From contig PLWR01000393.1 of NCBI GenBank assembly GCA_003165615.1, positions 1-7,735 on the forward strand: a stretch of 7,735 nucleotides of DNA, in the 5' to 3' direction. Shown piece by piece: positions 1-7,153 of this stretch. Positions within the stretch are counted from its first letter, which is position 1. Each line of letters starts with the position of its first letter. The notes below the pieces were generated by a model, which saw nothing but the letters and a program-made list of their open reading frames with translations, had not been told where the DNA came from and did not search any database. The stretch comes from Acidobacteriota bacterium (GTDB taxonomy: Bacteria > Acidobacteriota > Terriglobia > UBA7540). A program made the position numbers and the translations under genes.

Positions 1-26
1 ATATTCCCACATGGCATTGCTCCTTG

Positions 27-1586
27 TTAGATTGAAGATTTAGTGGCTTCTGCCCGCTTCCCGCTTAGGGGTTCCGGCCGCAGCGCCGCGTCCAACTCAG
101 CGCCCAAACGCGTGATTATACCGGGCAGCGCCCGAATATCGGCAAGGGAAGTTCGAAAATTCACAATGCAAGCGCGCAGCACAAACGACCCACCGATCAC
201 CGCGTTGGTCAGAAAAGCTTCGCCGCTCTTCTGCAGGCGCACCATCAATTCACTGTTGAGCTGGTTGAGATACTCCTCCACTTTTTCGTCGCCCGGCTTC
301 AAGTCGCTCGGCACATAGCGGAAGGTGGCAATGCTCAAACCCTGCCGGAAGGCCTGCAACTCGGGATGAGCGGTGGCGAGTTCGAACAGGGTTTTCGCCA
401 GGCGAATATCATCGCCAATCATTTGCGCATAACCTTCGCGCCCCACCTGGCGAAGGGCCAGCCAGATTTTCAAGGCGCGAAAGCCGCGGGAGTTCTCCGG
501 CCCATTCTCAAAGAAATTAACCGCTTCTTCCGCGTCTTGCAGCAGCTTGTAATACGAAGGGCGATACGGCGTAAAGGCGTCACGCAGGGCGGTGCGGTCT
601 CGCACCAGCGTACACCCCGCGTCGAGCGGCGCGTAGAGCCATTTGTGCGGATCCACGGCCACGGAATCAGCTTCGCTCATCCCCCGCAAATCCGCCGGGG
701 CGTCGGGCGCCACCGCCGCGAAACCTCCGTAGGCGCCATCCACGTGGAACCATAGCCCGTGCTCACGCGCAATGGAGGCGAGCTCCGGCAACGGATCCAC
801 GGCCCCGGTGCTCACGGTACCAGCCGTGCCGATCAGCATGAACGGCAAATCGCCTTGGCCCTTGTCGGTGGTAATTCTCTCGCGCAACTCGTTGGTATTG
901 ATCTGCTGGTTGGAATTTGCAGATATCCAGGCAATGGAATCCAGCCCCATACCAAACAAGTCCACCGCTTTGTGAAGCCAGGTGTGGGTTTCGGTGGAGG
1001 CATAGACGCGCAGCCGCCGGGCGCCATCCCCAGCCAGGCCGTGGGTACGCGCGTCCCAGGTGATCTGCGCTTTGCGCGCGGCCAGAAACGCCACAAAGTT
1101 GGCCATCGTGCCGCCCGTCACCAGAATGCCGGCCGCCTCGCGCGGGTAACCAATCATCTCGGCGATCCAGCGGATGGTCTGCGCCTCAATCTCGGTCGCC
1201 ATCGGCGAAAGCACCCAACCGCCGCAATTGGGATTGATGGCCGCGGCCAACAAATCTCCCAGCACACCCAAGGGGGCGGCGGGCGAAGTGATGAATCCCA
1301 TAAAGCGCGGGTGGCCATTGAAAAGCGAATGACCCACCAGCAGCCGCACTGCCTCTTCCATCAACGCCTCAGGGGCGCTCCCGTGCTCGGGCAGGCGGGC
1401 ATCTCCCAAAGCGGCACGAACCTCACGGGGAGATTCGCCGGGACTCACCCGCTGTTTGGGCAGTGATCCCAGGAATTCCGCAACCTGATCCACCAGGCGA
1501 TAACCCAGGGCGCGAAATTCCTCCGGGCTCATCTCTAGAGGAGCGTTTCGCGGTTCCGCGATTTGATTGGATTTGATGGCATCCAT
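27..1586 (-). CDS. PLP-dependent group II amino acid decarboxylase family protein
   Basis: This 519-residue protein belongs to the aromatic-L-amino-acid/glutamate decarboxylase group of fold-type I PLP enzymes, which normally convert an amino acid to its amine and CO2 in the cytoplasm. Motifs in order: GHPRFMGFITSP (91-102), GGTMAN (158-163, phosphate-binding region), STETH with H201 (ring-stacking His), FHVDGAYGG with D283 (pyridine-N Asp), and DSVAVDPHKW with K315 (Schiff-base Lys). ENSRGFRALKIW (364-375) matches the RRFRSLKMW segment of animal DOPA decarboxylase. Length is normal for the family. The ATG at 1586 is preferred because AGGGGA lies 8 bases upstream and family similarity begins near residue 19; an in-frame GTG at 1709 would add 41 residues but has no ribosome binding site. 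Oddity: by eye, the catalytic-loop Tyr of animal enzymes aligns with F358/F359. Many bacterial homologues are labelled 'aspartate aminotransferase family'. The substrate cannot be read from sequence. It lies downstream of the MocR regulator on the same strand. Confidence 0.93.
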   Translation of the reverse strand: MDAIKSNQIAEPRNAPLEMSPEEFRALGYRLVDQVAEFLGSLPKQRVSPGESPREVRAALGDARLPEHGSAPEALMEEAVRLLVGHSLFNGHPRFMGFITSPAAPLGVLGDLLAAAINPNCGGWVLSPMATEIEAQTIRWIAEMIGYPREAAGILVTGGTMANFVAFLAARKAQITWDARTHGLAGDGARRLRVYASTETHTWLHKAVDLFGMGLDSIAWISANSNQQINTNELRERITTDKGQGDLPFMLIGTAGTVSTGAVDPLPELASIAREHGLWFHVDGAYGGFAAVAPDAPADLRGMSEADSVAVDPHKWLYAPLDAGCTLVRDRTALRDAFTPYRPSYYKLLQDAEEAVNFFENGPENSRGFRALKIWLALRQVGREGYAQMIGDDIRLAKTLFELATAHPELQAFRQGLSIATFRYVPSDLKPGDEKVEEYLNQLNSELMVRLQKSGEAFLTNAVIGGSFVLRACIVNFRTSLADIRALPGIITRLGAELDAALRPEPLSGKRAEATKSSI

Positions 1587-1736
1587 ACCTTTAGTCCCCT
1601 GCTTCCCGCAATTGCCCTGCGAGTGGCAGGTCTCCACCTCTTCGTCGCGTCCTAGCGCTGACATCTTGCCGGCCAAGGCCGCCAGGATGGCGGCACAAGC
1701 CGCTGTCACATCAAATGGACCCAGCGGGCACCAAGC
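1587..1736 (-). other. Intergenic leader with competing hairpins between regulator and decarboxylase
   Basis: The 150 bases between the regulator stop and the decarboxylase ATG contain two GC-rich hairpins that share bases and cannot form together. One has 7-bp arms at 1678-1684 and 1688-1694 around a 3-base loop. The other is GCGGC/GCCGC at 1690-1694 and 1699-1703 around a 4-base loop. No U-run follows either, so a classical terminator is not visible. They could adjust expression of the downstream gene, or be coincidental in GC-rich DNA. The decarboxylase frame stays open through this region up to a GTG at 1709, so part of it might be coding. Confidence 0.35.
1595..1600 (-). promoter_or_regulatory. 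Ribosome binding site deciding the decarboxylase start
   Basis: AGGGGA on the minus strand sits 8 bases before the ATG at 1586. The alternative GTG at 1709 has no comparable purine tract in the 20 bases before it, so this site decides the start. Confidence 0.6.
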
Positions 1737-3257
1737 TCACACCAGCGCCACGCTTGAACCCACCGAGGACGTGGGCATTCCCTTCCTTGCCCGGCGCATT
1801 TCCGCCTTCAGCAATTCACCCAGAATGCTGACGCCCTTTTCAACCTTATCATCAGCAAGAGCCGAATAGCACAAACGCAGGGCGTTGTGCCGGGGATTTT
1901 GAAAATAGAAGTAGCGCGCCGGGGCAAACAGGGTATGCCGCTCGCGCGCCTTCACCAGCAGTTCCGCCGCATCCATGAAGGCGGGCAGTTCCACCCAAAC
2001 CGACATTCCGCCGTCCGGATAGGTGACGCGAGCGTCGGCGGGGAAATGCCGCTCGATAGCACGCCGCAGCACGTCCTGCTTATGCGCATAAACTTTGCAA
2101 CTCTTGCGGATCCATTTGTCCAGCCAGCCGCGCGCGCCCAATTCCTGGAGGACGGCTTGGCCAATCAGGTTGGTGTGCAAGTCGGCGCGTTGTTTGGCCC
2201 ACCGCAGGCGCTCAATCACCTGGGGCGACGCCACCAGCCAGCCCACGCGCAAACCCGGAAACCCCACCTTGGAGAAGCTGTTCAGATGGATCACCAGCCC
2301 CGTCTTGTCGAGGGCTTTAAGGGGAGGGATCTGCCGTCCGCGGAAACGCAGCGCGCCGTAAACGTCGTCCTCCACAAGGGGAACCTGGAAGCGCTGGGCC
2401 ATTTCCAGCAGCCGCTGCCGGGCTGCCAGGGGCATGGTAAAGCCCGTGGGGTTCTGGAATGTCGGAGCGCAGAAGATCAGCCTGACGCGCGTCTGTTCCA
2501 GCACGGATTCGAGCGCATCGAGATCCATGCCCTCGGGGGTCATGGGAACACCCATCAGCCGCACGCCGGGTGAATCGAAAACATTCCACAGGCCGGTGTA
2601 GGTGGGATTTTCACAGACCACGGTTTCTCCGGGTGAGACCAAGGCGCGGCGCAGCAGGTCAAGGGACTGTTGGCAACCGTGGGTTACCAGGATTTCGTCG
2701 AGCTCCACGGGAATGCCATCGCGGCGCAGGCGGGTTTGCAGATAAGCCTTGAGGGGCTGGTAGCCGCCCGTGGAACCATACTGCACCAATCGCCCGCCTT
2801 CCCGGCGCAGGACCGCGTCAGCCGCCCGGCGGACCAGGACCGGAGACGTCAACTCTTCCGGGCCGTGAGCGGCGGCAAACGAGATGACCCCCTCCTCCGC
2901 GGAGCTCGCCATCAAGCGGCCCAGAGAATCATCGCGGGGCTCCTCCGGGAAAAAACTCTCCCAGAAAAGGTCCTGCACGGGACGGCTCAAACGGCCGCGG
3001 GGAGCCCGCAGGGTCTCCCCCAGCGGAGTGACGAAAGTCCCGCGCCCCACGGTCCCCTGAATCAGCCCTTCGGATTCAAGGTCAGCGTAGGCGTTGCCCA
3101 CGGTGGTGCGATGCACACCCAGAAGGTGGGCCAATTCGCGGCTGGGCTCCAACCGGTCGCCGGGTTTCAGCCCGCCGTTCAGAATGCGGTCGCGAAGTTG
3201 ATCGCGAATCTGCACATAGAGCGGCTTGCGTAAATTTGAATCCAGCGTGACGAGCAT
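1737..3257 (-). CDS. MocR-family transcriptional regulator (GntR wHTH fused to aminotransferase-like domain)
   Basis: This 506-residue protein has a GntR-type winged helix at residues 8-76, with PLYVQIRDQL, the recognition region SRELAHLLGVHRTTV and the wing GTVGRGTF. A linker leads to a fold-type I PLP domain from about residue 120. PLP-site motifs: YGSTGGYQPLK (160-170), PTY (218-220), APTFQNPTG with N269 (264-272), EDDVYG (296-301), NSFSKVGFPGLRVGW with K330 (326-340, Schiff-base Lys), and R461 in ALRLCYSA, the usual carboxylate-binding Arg. All cofactor residues are intact, so PLP binding is likely. Known relatives (GabR, PdxR) sense PLP or amino acid adducts, bind repeats around their own promoters, and activate or repress linked genes. 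The ATG at 3257 has AGAGGAG 10 bases upstream. The decarboxylase follows on the same strand, and a DUF3160 gene diverges from it. Inference: it regulates itself and the decarboxylase, possibly in response to that enzyme's substrate or product. A pure aminotransferase is excluded by the DNA-binding domain. Confidence 0.93.
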   Translation of the reverse strand: MLVTLDSNLRKPLYVQIRDQLRDRILNGGLKPGDRLEPSRELAHLLGVHRTTVGNAYADLESEGLIQGTVGRGTFVTPLGETLRAPRGRLSRPVQDLFWESFFPEEPRDDSLGRLMASSAEEGVISFAAAHGPEELTSPVLVRRAADAVLRREGGRLVQYGSTGGYQPLKAYLQTRLRRDGIPVELDEILVTHGCQQSLDLLRRALVSPGETVVCENPTYTGLWNVFDSPGVRLMGVPMTPEGMDLDALESVLEQTRVRLIFCAPTFQNPTGFTMPLAARQRLLEMAQRFQVPLVEDDVYGALRFRGRQIPPLKALDKTGLVIHLNSFSKVGFPGLRVGWLVASPQVIERLRWAKQRADLHTNLIGQAVLQELGARGWLDKWIRKSCKVYAHKQDVLRRAIERHFPADARVTYPDGGMSVWVELPAFMDAAELLVKARERHTLFAPARYFYFQNPRHNALRLCYSALADDKVEKGVSILGELLKAEMRRARKGMPTSSVGSSVALV

Positions 3258-3283
3258 GGTCGTATAACTCCTCTGGCCTGCCT

Positions 3284-3304
3284 ACCAGTCCAATTTATAA
3301 CCAG
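3284..3304 (-). promoter_or_regulatory. CTGGT direct repeats flanking the -10 box: candidate MocR operator
   Basis: CTGGT occurs at 3300-3304 and again at 3284-3288 on the minus strand, 16 bases apart and directly bracketing the TATAAATT element. Bound protein here would cover the -10 region. MocR proteins typically bind repeated short sites at their own promoters. That this regulator binds here is inference from position alone. Confidence 0.35.
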
Positions 3305-3320
3305 AATGCGGTGATGTAAA
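3294..3320 (-). promoter_or_regulatory. Candidate sigma70-type promoter of the regulator/decarboxylase unit
   Basis: On the minus strand, TTTACA (3315-3320) serves as a -35 match (5/6). TATAAA (3294-3299) lies 15 bases on, or TAAATT (3292-3297) lies 17 bases on, as the -10. It is 37 bases or more upstream of the regulator ATG. The -10 is bracketed by CTGGT repeats (see operator entry), consistent with autoregulation. The spacing is not ideal for the better -10 match, so the exact boxes are uncertain. Confidence 0.45.
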
Positions 3321-3330
3321 GAGCCAAACA

Positions 3331-3371
3331 GACCAATCCTGGAATGGGCCAATTCCGCCGGCTGACCATTT
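3331..3371 (+). promoter_or_regulatory. CCAAT-type repeats and imperfect palindrome: candidate operator
   Basis: Three related octamers lie on the plus strand at 16-17 base intervals: GACCAATC (3331-3338), GGCCAATT (3347-3354) and GACCATTT (3364-3371). A fourth CCAAT lies at 3290-3294. Overlapping them is a 16-base imperfect dyad at 3341-3356, GGAATGGG against CCAATTCC (7 of 8 pairs). It sits between the two divergent genes, upstream of both. The binding protein is unknown; the neighbouring MocR protein is the obvious candidate. Confidence 0.35.
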
Positions 3372-3428
3372 GTGGCAAGACAAACAGGTGTACACTATTC
3401 TTATCCACGCATCAAGGGGGACCGGAAA

Positions 3429-6293
3429 ATGAAGCCCAGGAAAAGTGTTTATCTTCTCGCCGTTTTTCTACTCTTGTCGTTGGGGGCGGGCGCCTTCTGC
3501 CTCACGATCAGGAAGCCTGAGCAATTCCGCTCAAGGTCGGGCGCTGTCCTAATTTCCGGTGTAACGCCGGGCTTCAGCCCGGCAGGTGCCGCCCTAAAGG
3601 GCGACCCTACGTTCAATTTGGGACAGTACCCCATTTCCGCGGCCCAGTCCTCCAACCCCGCGGGAACCAGTGCAACAAAGACTGCGGGCAATGCGGATGT
3701 GGATCCGGAAAAGGTGGCGGAGAACATTGCCAACTTTCTGGGAAACCTTACCCCCGGCGGAACCGCGGAATCGGCGGGCCGCGAGCGGAATTACGTGGTC
3801 TCTTACCAGGTAGACTTCCTGCGCAAGACGCCTGACGAAAAGGCGCCGGAAGAAAGCCTGTCGTATGAAAAGCTTCGTGACCGCGACATGGCGGTGATGC
3901 CTCCCTATGTGTACTACGGTGAAACGGTCACGGGGAAATTCGATCCTGCTCAGGCTGGGATCATTGCCGTTCGCGCCACGATTGACGGCAAGCAGGCCAG
4001 CGGGTTTGTTGACGCCCATAAATTATGGCTGGAGCCGGCCCTCGGCCGCCCGCAGAGTGAGCGGTACATGGCGGTTACGGAAACGGCTTCCGTTCACGTG
4101 GTGCCCACCCCTTCCAGTCCGGCGGTCCTGACGATTCTGCAAGGTGAGGTGGTGGATGCGGTCGGCCAACTCAATTTCCAGGGGCGAGGCTGGATCAAAG
4201 CGCGCTTCAACGCTCCCGAGCGGCCGCGCTACGGTTTCATTGCGGGGAGTGAAGTAAAACCTTTGAGTTTCGCTTCCGTCAATCAGTCGGCGGTGGTGGA
4301 GGAAGAAGTCCCGCGACGAATTCGGAGTTCGGATCTGATTTTTTCCGGAGCGGACCGGAAGCAGCTTTCGCAGAACGGATTCTATATCGAGCCCATACCG
4401 CCTTTGAAGGAACTCGCCGTCGATGACATGGCAGACTCCTACACCGAGGCCTCCAGCGGCGAGCAATTCTTCATTACCTCCGACCTCTTTCTCCACTCCT
4501 ATCATTTGATCTTTGACCGCATGCTTCAAGACATCGAAGAGAAGAAGTTCCGGCCAGCGGCTACGAACTTATCCATCGCGCTCGCCAAGACTACGGAAGG
4601 TGACCTCAAGGCGGCGCCTCCCTCTGCCCCGGCATTTCATGACGCCCTGCTTTGTGATCTCCTCTATTTTTCGGTGGCGGCGAAGGTGTTGGATCCTACG
4701 TTTGTAATTCCCACGCCAATTCGTCCCCAGGCGGAAACTTTGGTGGCGCGTATTAATGCCGGGGAAGGCGAGTTGCCCTCTGCCCAGAATTTCCTGGGGC
4801 TGAGGGAAGAAGATTTTACGCAGTATAAGATTCGAGGGCATTATGCCAAGAATGAGGCATTGCGAAGATATTTTCGCGGCATGATGTGGTATGGCCGCCA
4901 CAATTTTCTTCTCTCCGACAAGACCCAAACCCTGGCAGCAATCCTGTTGCCGCATTTGGTGGAAGAAGCGCGTGCTACGGCAAAGTTCGACAGCATGGAT
5001 AGGGTGGTCACCTACCTCATCGGCGTGCAGGACAAATACTCGCTGGCCGGGTACCGTTCCGTGAACCGTAAGATCTTCGGCACCGAGGCTCCCGGCTTCA
5101 AGGAGTTGAGTGCGAATCTGGACAACAACCTTGCGGCCTTTCAACAAGCAGCGTGGACCGACCTTCCCGCGCCGCGGATTGTATCCGTGCAGACAGGAAC
5201 CGGCTTAACCCAGGATCAGCGCCTGCGCGAGGTCGCAGGATTAAAGTTCCTGGGCCAGCGCTTCGTGCTGGATGCTTTCATTTTGAATCAACTGACTTCC
5301 CCCAGCGTGGGCAGCGACCAGAATCCGCGCAACCTTCCCACGGCGCTGGACGTGATGATGCTGCTGGGCTCGAAGGCGGCAACCGACCTCCAGCAGGACG
5401 CGGAAAAGGCGCACCAATGGGCCAATTACGATAGCCAGGTTGCCAAACTCAAAGGATCAACGGAAGACCAATTGGACAAACGCGCGACTTTTTACGACCA
5501 ATGCCTGTACGGCATGAAAACCCTTTTCCTGCCCACCGCCAGCAAGCAGAAGTTCGCCTTGGGAGAGCCCTGGCAATACAAGAACTTGAACTCGAGCGTC
5601 TCAGCCTGGACGGAGCTCAAGCACGACACCATCCTCTATGCCGAGCAGTCGGCGGCGGAGATGGGGGGCGGGGATGAATTCCAGATTCCCCCCTACATTC
5701 CGCCCGGGCCCAAAGGATACGTCGAACCCAATCCCGTCTTCTTCCATCAACTGACTGCGTCGATTGACCAGATGCTCGAATCGCTGAAGAGCTCGAACTT
5801 CATCACGGATGAATATACGGATAAATTCACCCAGTTCAGGGATCTTGCTCACAAAGCGGAAGGAATCGCGCAAAAGGAGATTTCCGGCGTGGCCATCAGC
5901 CCTGAGGACTACGACTGGATCAGAACTCTCCGATATAGCTTTAATGGTCCGCTGTTGCTGCCCCGGGGCGCGGATATCATTAAAGATCCGTCCATGCTGC
6001 AAATGGCTCTGGTCACTGATGTCGCGACGGATGGGGTGGACGGCCTGGTACTCGAAGAAGGGGTTGGCACGCCCCAAAGGATCATCGTGGTGGTCAAGGA
6101 TGCTTTCGGTGGAACCCGCCTGACCGTGGGGTATGTTTACTCCTGGTTCGAATTCAGCTCCAGCAAGCGTTGGAGCGATGCGGAGTGGAAGAAAATCATC
6201 TATGGCGGGGATGAGATGGCACGGAAACAGCAAGGCGTCGCGCCGCCGAGCTGGTATTCCCAGTTCCGGAAGAACGCCAACGGAGCGCCCTGA
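3429..6293 (+). CDS. Exported SH3-like/DUF3160 domain protein
   Basis: This 954-residue protein starts at the ATG at 3429, with AAGGGGG 8 bases upstream; an earlier in-frame GTG at 3372 only adds polar residues before the signal peptide. The N-terminus is a Sec-type signal: KPRK, then a hydrophobic core to about residue 24. The cysteine at 24 is preceded by GAF, a poor lipobox. A low-complexity linker (30-115) contains a repeat-derived stretch at 39-66. Two SH3-like regions follow, about 122-203 (YYGETVTG, SGFVDAHKLW) and 212-279 (TASVHVVP, GWIKARF, YGFIAGSEV). From about 300 to the end is a DUF3160 domain, recognised by FFITSDLFLHSYHLIFDR (347-364), SAWTELKHDTILYAEQ (725-740), GYVEPNPVFF (763-772), LVTDVATD (861-868) and YVYSWFEF (902-909). 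DUF3160 has no established function; SH3-like domains of exported proteins often bind cell wall. Its stop overlaps the start of the MEMO-like gene by one base, so the two are probably translated together. The envelope location is inferred. Confidence 0.92.
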   Translation: MKPRKSVYLLAVFLLLSLGAGAFCLTIRKPEQFRSRSGAVLISGVTPGFSPAGAALKGDPTFNLGQYPISAAQSSNPAGTSATKTAGNADVDPEKVAENIANFLGNLTPGGTAESAGRERNYVVSYQVDFLRKTPDEKAPEESLSYEKLRDRDMAVMPPYVYYGETVTGKFDPAQAGIIAVRATIDGKQASGFVDAHKLWLEPALGRPQSERYMAVTETASVHVVPTPSSPAVLTILQGEVVDAVGQLNFQGRGWIKARFNAPERPRYGFIAGSEVKPLSFASVNQSAVVEEEVPRRIRSSDLIFSGADRKQLSQNGFYIEPIPPLKELAVDDMADSYTEASSGEQFFITSDLFLHSYHLIFDRMLQDIEEKKFRPAATNLSIALAKTTEGDLKAAPPSAPAFHDALLCDLLYFSVAAKVLDPTFVIPTPIRPQAETLVARINAGEGELPSAQNFLGLREEDFTQYKIRGHYAKNEALRRYFRGMMWYGRHNFLLSDKTQTLAAILLPHLVEEARATAKFDSMDRVVTYLIGVQDKYSLAGYRSVNRKIFGTEAPGFKELSANLDNNLAAFQQAAWTDLPAPRIVSVQTGTGLTQDQRLREVAGLKFLGQRFVLDAFILNQLTSPSVGSDQNPRNLPTALDVMMLLGSKAATDLQQDAEKAHQWANYDSQVAKLKGSTEDQLDKRATFYDQCLYGMKTLFLPTASKQKFALGEPWQYKNLNSSVSAWTELKHDTILYAEQSAAEMGGGDEFQIPPYIPPGPKGYVEPNPVFFHQLTASIDQMLESLKSSNFITDEYTDKFTQFRDLAHKAEGIAQKEISGVAISPEDYDWIRTLRYSFNGPLLLPRGADIIKDPSMLQMALVTDVATDGVDGLVLEEGVGTPQRIIVVVKDAFGGTRLTVGYVYSWFEFSSSKRWSDAEWKKIIYGGDEMARKQQGVAPPSWYSQFRKNANGAP
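3544..3626. repeat. Palindromic REP/MITE-like element embedded in frame in the DUF3160 gene
   Basis: Terminal inverted repeats CTGTCC (3544-3549) and GGACAG (3621-3626), extended inward by AATT-type bases, enclose two back-to-back perfect hairpins. One is GCCGGGCT-TC-AGCCCGGC (3566-3583) and the other is CGCCCT-AA-AGGGCG (3590-3603). This nested dyad structure within 83 bases is typical of dispersed non-coding repeats, not of coding sequence. The reading frame runs through it, giving residues 39-66. That it is dispersed elsewhere in the genome is inferred, since only one copy is visible here. Confidence 0.6.
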
Positions 6294-7141
6294 TGCGACG
6301 GGGTCAGGTCGCAGCTTTCATCTTTCTATTCACCATCCCGGCTGGGGCGCGAACGTACCACTACTCCTGGTGGAGCGATAATCCCCAGCCCTATCTGGAA
6401 GCCATACAGAAGTCAGTATCCGCGCCACCTCCCAAGCTGGCGGCGGGCGAGAGAATTTGCGCGGGCATAGTGACCCACCACTTTCTGGCCAGCGGATTGA
6501 TGGTGCGGTTCTTTGCCACGTTGCGTGCCGGGACTTCCCCGGAAACCATCATTCTGATCGGCCCCAATCACTACCATCATGGTTTGGCCAACATCAGTCT
6601 CTCCTCCCTGCCCTGGAAAACCCCTTTTGGCGTCATGGAAACAGACCCGCGCATCGTTCCGCAGATCAAGGCCGCGGTCAACTTGCCGGAAGACCCGGAA
6701 GCCTTTATGGGGGAGCATTCCGTTGGGGTGCTTATTCCGTTCCTGAAATACTACTTCCCGCACAGCCGTGTGGTACCCATTCTGGTGGACATCAACGCGC
6801 AAGGAAAGCCGCTGAAGGAATTGCGGAGTTTGCTTTCAGGATACCTGGGAAACCCGAAGATTTTGGTTTTGCTAAGCATGGACTTTTCGCACAACTCCGT
6901 GGCGAGCATCGCGGATTCCCGGGACGCGCAGGCACAGCAAGCGATATCCGGCTTGGATTTGAGCAAGATGGAAGGGCTAAACGTCGACTGTCGCAAAGGG
7001 CTGTGGCTTCTCTTAGCTTCGCTGCGAGATCTGGGGCAGCTCAAGGTGCAGGTCAGCGAACATTCCAATTCCGTACGACTGACGGGAAATCCTCACCAAC
7101 CCGACGTGACGAGCTATTTTTCGGTGTTTTTTGTAAAGTGA
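6293..7141 (+). CDS. Exported MEMO1-like / AmmeMemoRadiSam system protein B family protein
   Basis: This 282-residue protein belongs to the MEMO family, which shares its fold with LigB-type extradiol dioxygenases. Family motifs in order: GIVTHH with H62 (family IxPHAG), IILIGPNH with H93, WKTPFGVMETD (108-118), EHSVGVLIPFL with H142, VVPILVD (160-166), LSMDFSHN with D197 and H200, and VDCRKG with C233. H62, H93 and C233 correspond by eye to the metal-binding H49, H81 and C244 of human MEMO1; D197 and H200 are also kept, so metal binding is plausible. The family CG after the core is CR here. The N-terminus (MRR, hydrophobic residues 6-19, AGA before a likely cut) looks like a signal peptide, unusual because MEMO proteins are normally cytosolic. 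The ATG overlaps the DUF3160 TGA by one base, and GGAG lies 7 bases before it. The usual AMMECR1 and radical SAM partners are not in this window. The activity is unknown. Confidence 0.88.
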   Translation: MRRGQVAAFIFLFTIPAGARTYHYSWWSDNPQPYLEAIQKSVSAPPPKLAAGERICAGIVTHHFLASGLMVRFFATLRAGTSPETIILIGPNHYHHGLANISLSSLPWKTPFGVMETDPRIVPQIKAAVNLPEDPEAFMGEHSVGVLIPFLKYYFPHSRVVPILVDINAQGKPLKELRSLLSGYLGNPKILVLLSMDFSHNSVASIADSRDAQAQQAISGLDLSKMEGLNVDCRKGLWLLLASLRDLGQLKVQVSEHSNSVRLTGNPHQPDVTSYFSVFFVK

Positions 7142-7153
7142 TGACTGCGGACT

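Noticed and set aside
759..1466. Long plus-strand open frame (235 codons) opposite the decarboxylase
   Set aside because: It is antisense to a well-supported gene with clear motifs. Its translation is rich in Gly, Arg, His and Gln without family motifs, as expected for a shadow frame in GC-rich DNA.
1587..1709. GTG start at 1709 extending the decarboxylase by 41 residues
   Set aside because: There is no ribosome binding site ahead of it, whereas the ATG at 1586 has AGGGGA 8 bases upstream and family similarity begins after it. Kept only as an alternative.
3372..3428. GTG start at 3372 for the DUF3160 gene
   Set aside because: It would place 19 polar residues before the signal peptide and lacks a good ribosome binding site; the ATG at 3429 has AAGGGGG at 8 bases.
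3489..3500. Lipoprotein signal in the DUF3160 protein (Cys24)
   Set aside because: The residues before the cysteine are GAF; a bulky Phe at the -1 position does not fit a lipobox, so a normal Sec signal is more likely.
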